A stretch of DNA of 64,000 nucleotides from assembly GCA_022747635.1 (NCBI GenBank), contig JAKTNV010000004.1:21707469-21771468 (forward strand). Direction: 5' to 3'. This document shows, in pieces, positions 61,340-64,000 of the stretch. The stretch is from Hetaerina americana. Lineage: Eukaryota; Arthropoda; Insecta; Odonata; Calopterygidae. Each line of letters opens with the position of its first letter. Positions within the stretch are counted from its first letter, which is position 1. Under the pieces are notes generated by a model, which was not told where the DNA came from, made no database searches, and saw nothing but the letters and a program-made list of their open reading frames with translations. The position numbers were made by a program, and so were the translations under genes.

Positions 61340-61735
61340 TTGGAGTCATTCATTTATCAGTATTTCAATCCTAGGATTGAGTTACTTCAGCCCTCTATTC
61401 TACTCTATTCAATGCCAATGCCCTCAATCCTTGATACCCTCTCTGTTTCACGTCCTTCTTCATTTGTCCTATGCACATGTCTCTTAGTCATCCTCGTGGA
61501 ATCTTCCCTTTTATTTTTCTTTCTATTATATTCTTAATCAATCCACTGTACCTCAATGTGTATCCAATCTGTCTATTTCTTCTTTTCAGTAGAGCTTTCC
61601 ATATGATTCTATCCTCTTCTGCTCTTATTTATACTTCCTCGGTCGTTACTTCGTCTGGCCATTTAATCTTCAGCATTCTCCTTCATAACCACACTCCACG
61701 TCGGAGTGTGGTTCTTGATTTCGAGCACTTATCTG
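61340..61735 (-). mobile_element. LINE reverse-transcriptase C-terminus relic
   Basis: The minus strand reads RMLKIKWPDEVTTEEVYKRA, then LLKRRNRQIGYTLRYSGLIK, NIIERKIKGKIPRG, a stop, LRDMCIGQMKKDVKQRGYQG and LRALALNRVE. This is the full order of the terminal region of insect LINE reverse transcriptases: RMLxIxWxDxVTxEEV, LxxRRxxxIGHTLRH, IIEGKxxGK, then QxKKDVxxxxYxxLxxLALxRxEWR. It is nearly in one frame with few stops, so younger than the relic at 24.3 kb. A perfect 11-bp hairpin lies at 61687-61713 just before the RMLKI motif. Confidence 0.82.
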
Positions 61736-61739
61736 AGCT

Positions 61740-62380
61740 TGAAGAGGGGAGGATTCTTTTTCGGTGAGCAATGTACTTCCTATTCATTGGGACCAGTTTG
61801 CACCGCATTACAACTCTCATTGCTAACGTTTCGGACGTGACCCCCACTAACTACCCAACAACTCCTTCACCACCTCGCCTACACCTCACCCTTGCCTTCC
61901 ATGTCCCCTAGTGGCTTGGCTCCGTGTGTAGTTTCCGTGATTTTCTGAAGAGAAATATCAAGCCATTTTCGATAAATTCTCAATCAAGTGACACTTATTC
62001 GTTATTTATTCGCAACATGAGACGCAGACACAAACTCCCACGCTCTCAGCCATTTAAAATGTATAGGCACATCCATTACTTAAATTCGAAGACTCCCAAG
62101 AAAGTAACTTACGTTCCGGCCTAGCGTGGCGGTGGGTAGAGCTAGGACAACCATCTTGGTGCCTAAACGTCCCTACTCTTAGTAAGAACACTGGGGAGCG
62201 TGCAGACTTAGTGTGCAGACTGTGATTTGCACACCACCACAGCAATTTTACTTTGCTCACTGCGAGCTGTTAAAATGCGCGCTGCAATAGAAAATCTCGC
62301 TAATTGTCAGCGTAGATAAGATGGGAAAAAAGAAATTTTGCAAAATAATTCAAAGGCAGTATTGGCTATTAAAAGGAAAG
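61740..62380. other. No gene recognised
   Basis: Mixed composition between two LINE relics of opposite orientation. Nothing else identified. Confidence 0.4.
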
Positions 62381-62384
62381 TAAG

Positions 62385-62615
62385 AACAAATGGATTGGAC
62401 GTGAGGCACAACGTTTAATTTTGGAGCAAATAAAAGGAGAAAATTGACGGAAATATCACAATAGGAAGACCAAAGGAGAAGTGTGTTTGCCAAGTAAAGA
62501 GGGGTGTTAGGCAGAAATTCTATTAAGAAGTAAGCTGATTTTGGATAGGAAGAATGGAAGGCTGAAGTCAAACAATCTACGGATTGAGAAGCCAGTGATG
62601 ATAACCAATTGCGAT
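62385..62615 (+). mobile_element. LINE 3' end relic, opposite orientation
   Basis: The plus strand reads LILEQIKGEN, then after a frameshift NITIGRPKEKCVCQVKRGVR and WIGRMEG, again following the IEGK...GRPxxKxxxQVKxDV...WR pattern of a LINE reverse-transcriptase end. It is about 650 bp from the minus-strand relic and is more decayed. Confidence 0.6.
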
Positions 62616-62619
62616 GACC

Positions 62620-64000
62620 AGTTTTGGATAGTCCTTGAGCACTATCATATGAAGTCTTGGACGTCTAAGGCATTTCCACACAAATAATGACCATTTTTCT
62701 TGTGCTGCAGGACCTTTTAGCTGTATATCTCTCTTCTCCTACTACTCCGTAAATATCGCGCTGTATGAGGTATAAAATATTATTTTTGCCTTCGTGTTTC
62801 TTGCAATACTTGTTTATAACCCACGGACTGCTAATGACTATCGACTATTACGTTCGGAATGATCCGGGAACGTATTGATATTCCATGAATAAATGTCCGT
62901 TGCCACAAGTAATCTATCGCGCAGAATTATCTTTTTGACGGTCCCTTAAGACTATTGCTACGGTCGGATAACCAAGAATGATAATGACTGGCTTTAAAAG
63001 TCCCGTGAGGGACTTATTTTTGCCGGGTTCTTCCGACCATAGAATGACCGCCTGGGAAACGTTTTGGTAGAGCATCGTTCACTTAAGATAAAAGGCGTTG
63101 AGGGGATGATTTAATAGCACTCTAATTCCGAAAAAATAGAAGAATGAAATAGCAATGCTATTGATAGTTGGCGAATGCATGTAAAATTTTTAGTTATTCC
63201 AAGAAAGTTACACTGAATAATTTGCTGACCTGGTGATAGTTCTGGAAGAACCATTCGGTCCGCAACGCAGAAAAATTGGTCCACCACAGTAAACCGTACA
63301 TTTTTCACCCCTTCACAATTTCTCTCCCCTCATCCTTATAACGTCCTTTATGGTTTTTTAGCTTCCTTTACTCACACGCACTTGTATTTAACCTAGCCGT
63401 TTGAATGTTCTTCTAAGTGCAAATATAAGCCCCGCAAATACTCATGGTTTGCAATAAAAATATCTCAACAACATTCTCCCCTCACCAATTCCCACGAATG
63501 AAAAACGTCGTTTCACGCTAGCATAATAAAAGGCAGGTCTAAGACTGCGAAGCACCATTGGAACTTCTTCATGAGCCGTAAAAGAGTGAAGGTAATAAAA
63601 AGGGTAAAAGATGAAGGCAGAGTTTGAAGTGGTACGAAATTAAAAGAGTGGCAGCGGCAGTTTCGATGGATCTCATTGCGCCAGAGCAAAAAAATGAGGG
63701 AGGCGAGAGAATGCCTGGAAAAATATATATCTGCGAATACCTGGAAAGTTATATCGTTACAATTGAGACAAAGAGTCTCAGAGTAGGCAAACTTCTTAAT
63801 GAGTGAAAAGGGACTTTGAATGGAATAATATCATTTGCTAATAGTAATCTATTTTAATTGCACCGAACGAGCCCTTTTTCCGTGTAAAATCAAATTTTTG
63901 GCGCCACTTTCTTTGTTGTTTGGTCAAGTGCTGTGTAACAGTGGAAAATTTTTAATGATCAGAAGCTGTGTAATTTTGAATGGAGGCAGGGAGATACAAG
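62620..64000. other. No gene recognised
   Basis: AT-rich with short random frames up to the window end. Confidence 0.5.

Overview
The window is a stretch of a eukaryotic nuclear genome, most likely from an arthropod and probably an insect with a large, repeat-rich genome. The evidence is intron-like AT-rich DNA, long (TA)n arrays, relics of DD34D mariner, Ty1/copia, several non-LTR (LINE) lineages and tRNA-derived SINEs, together with one clear protein-coding exon that has canonical splice sites. Nothing looks prokaryotic: there are no operons, no dense ORFs, no ribosome-binding sites and no CRISPR. The species cannot be named from the sequence.

Host genes are sparse. The best-supported host feature is a 158-bp Kelch-repeat exon on the minus strand (47583-47740), with a pyrimidine-rich acceptor and a GTAAGT donor. 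A second, weaker exon candidate on the minus strand lies at 11461-11653 inside a CpG-rich island. About fourteen GC-rich islands, several strongly G-rich on the + strand with poly-G runs, interrupt the AT-rich background. They may hold promoters or unrecognised exons, but I can name no gene in them.

Mobile DNA makes up most of what can be recognised. Two nearly identical, apparently full-length mariner elements (28898-30229 minus, 37808-39130 plus) have intact transposase ORFs, terminal inverted repeats and TA target duplications, and both sit in (TA)n microsatellites. Across their 1,323 aligned bases they differ by six substitutions, plus one 9-bp deletion in the plus copy. Older mariner relics lie at 7445-7816 and 58804-59030. 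Three copies of one tRNA-derived SINE family with a TAC-repeat tail (3365-3674, 23034-23351, 24597-24900) are present; the last has a 12-bp target duplication inside a LINE tail. A second SINE family forms a head-to-head pair whose 157-bp arms are perfect inverted repeats (39672-39828 and 39931-40087), with the outer ends running into TA repeats. LINE remnants, mostly 3' ends, lie near 16.1, 24.3, 32.4, 33.1, 51.1, 61.4 and 62.4 kb, and a copia RNase H fragment lies near 26.3-26.5 kb.

I see no multi-gene system in the window. The most interesting material is the recent mariner activity in TA arrays, the perfect inverted SINE pair, and the link between SINE 3' ends and TA microsatellites. Long reading frames made of YIYIYI or THTHTH are microsatellite artefacts and are not annotated as genes.
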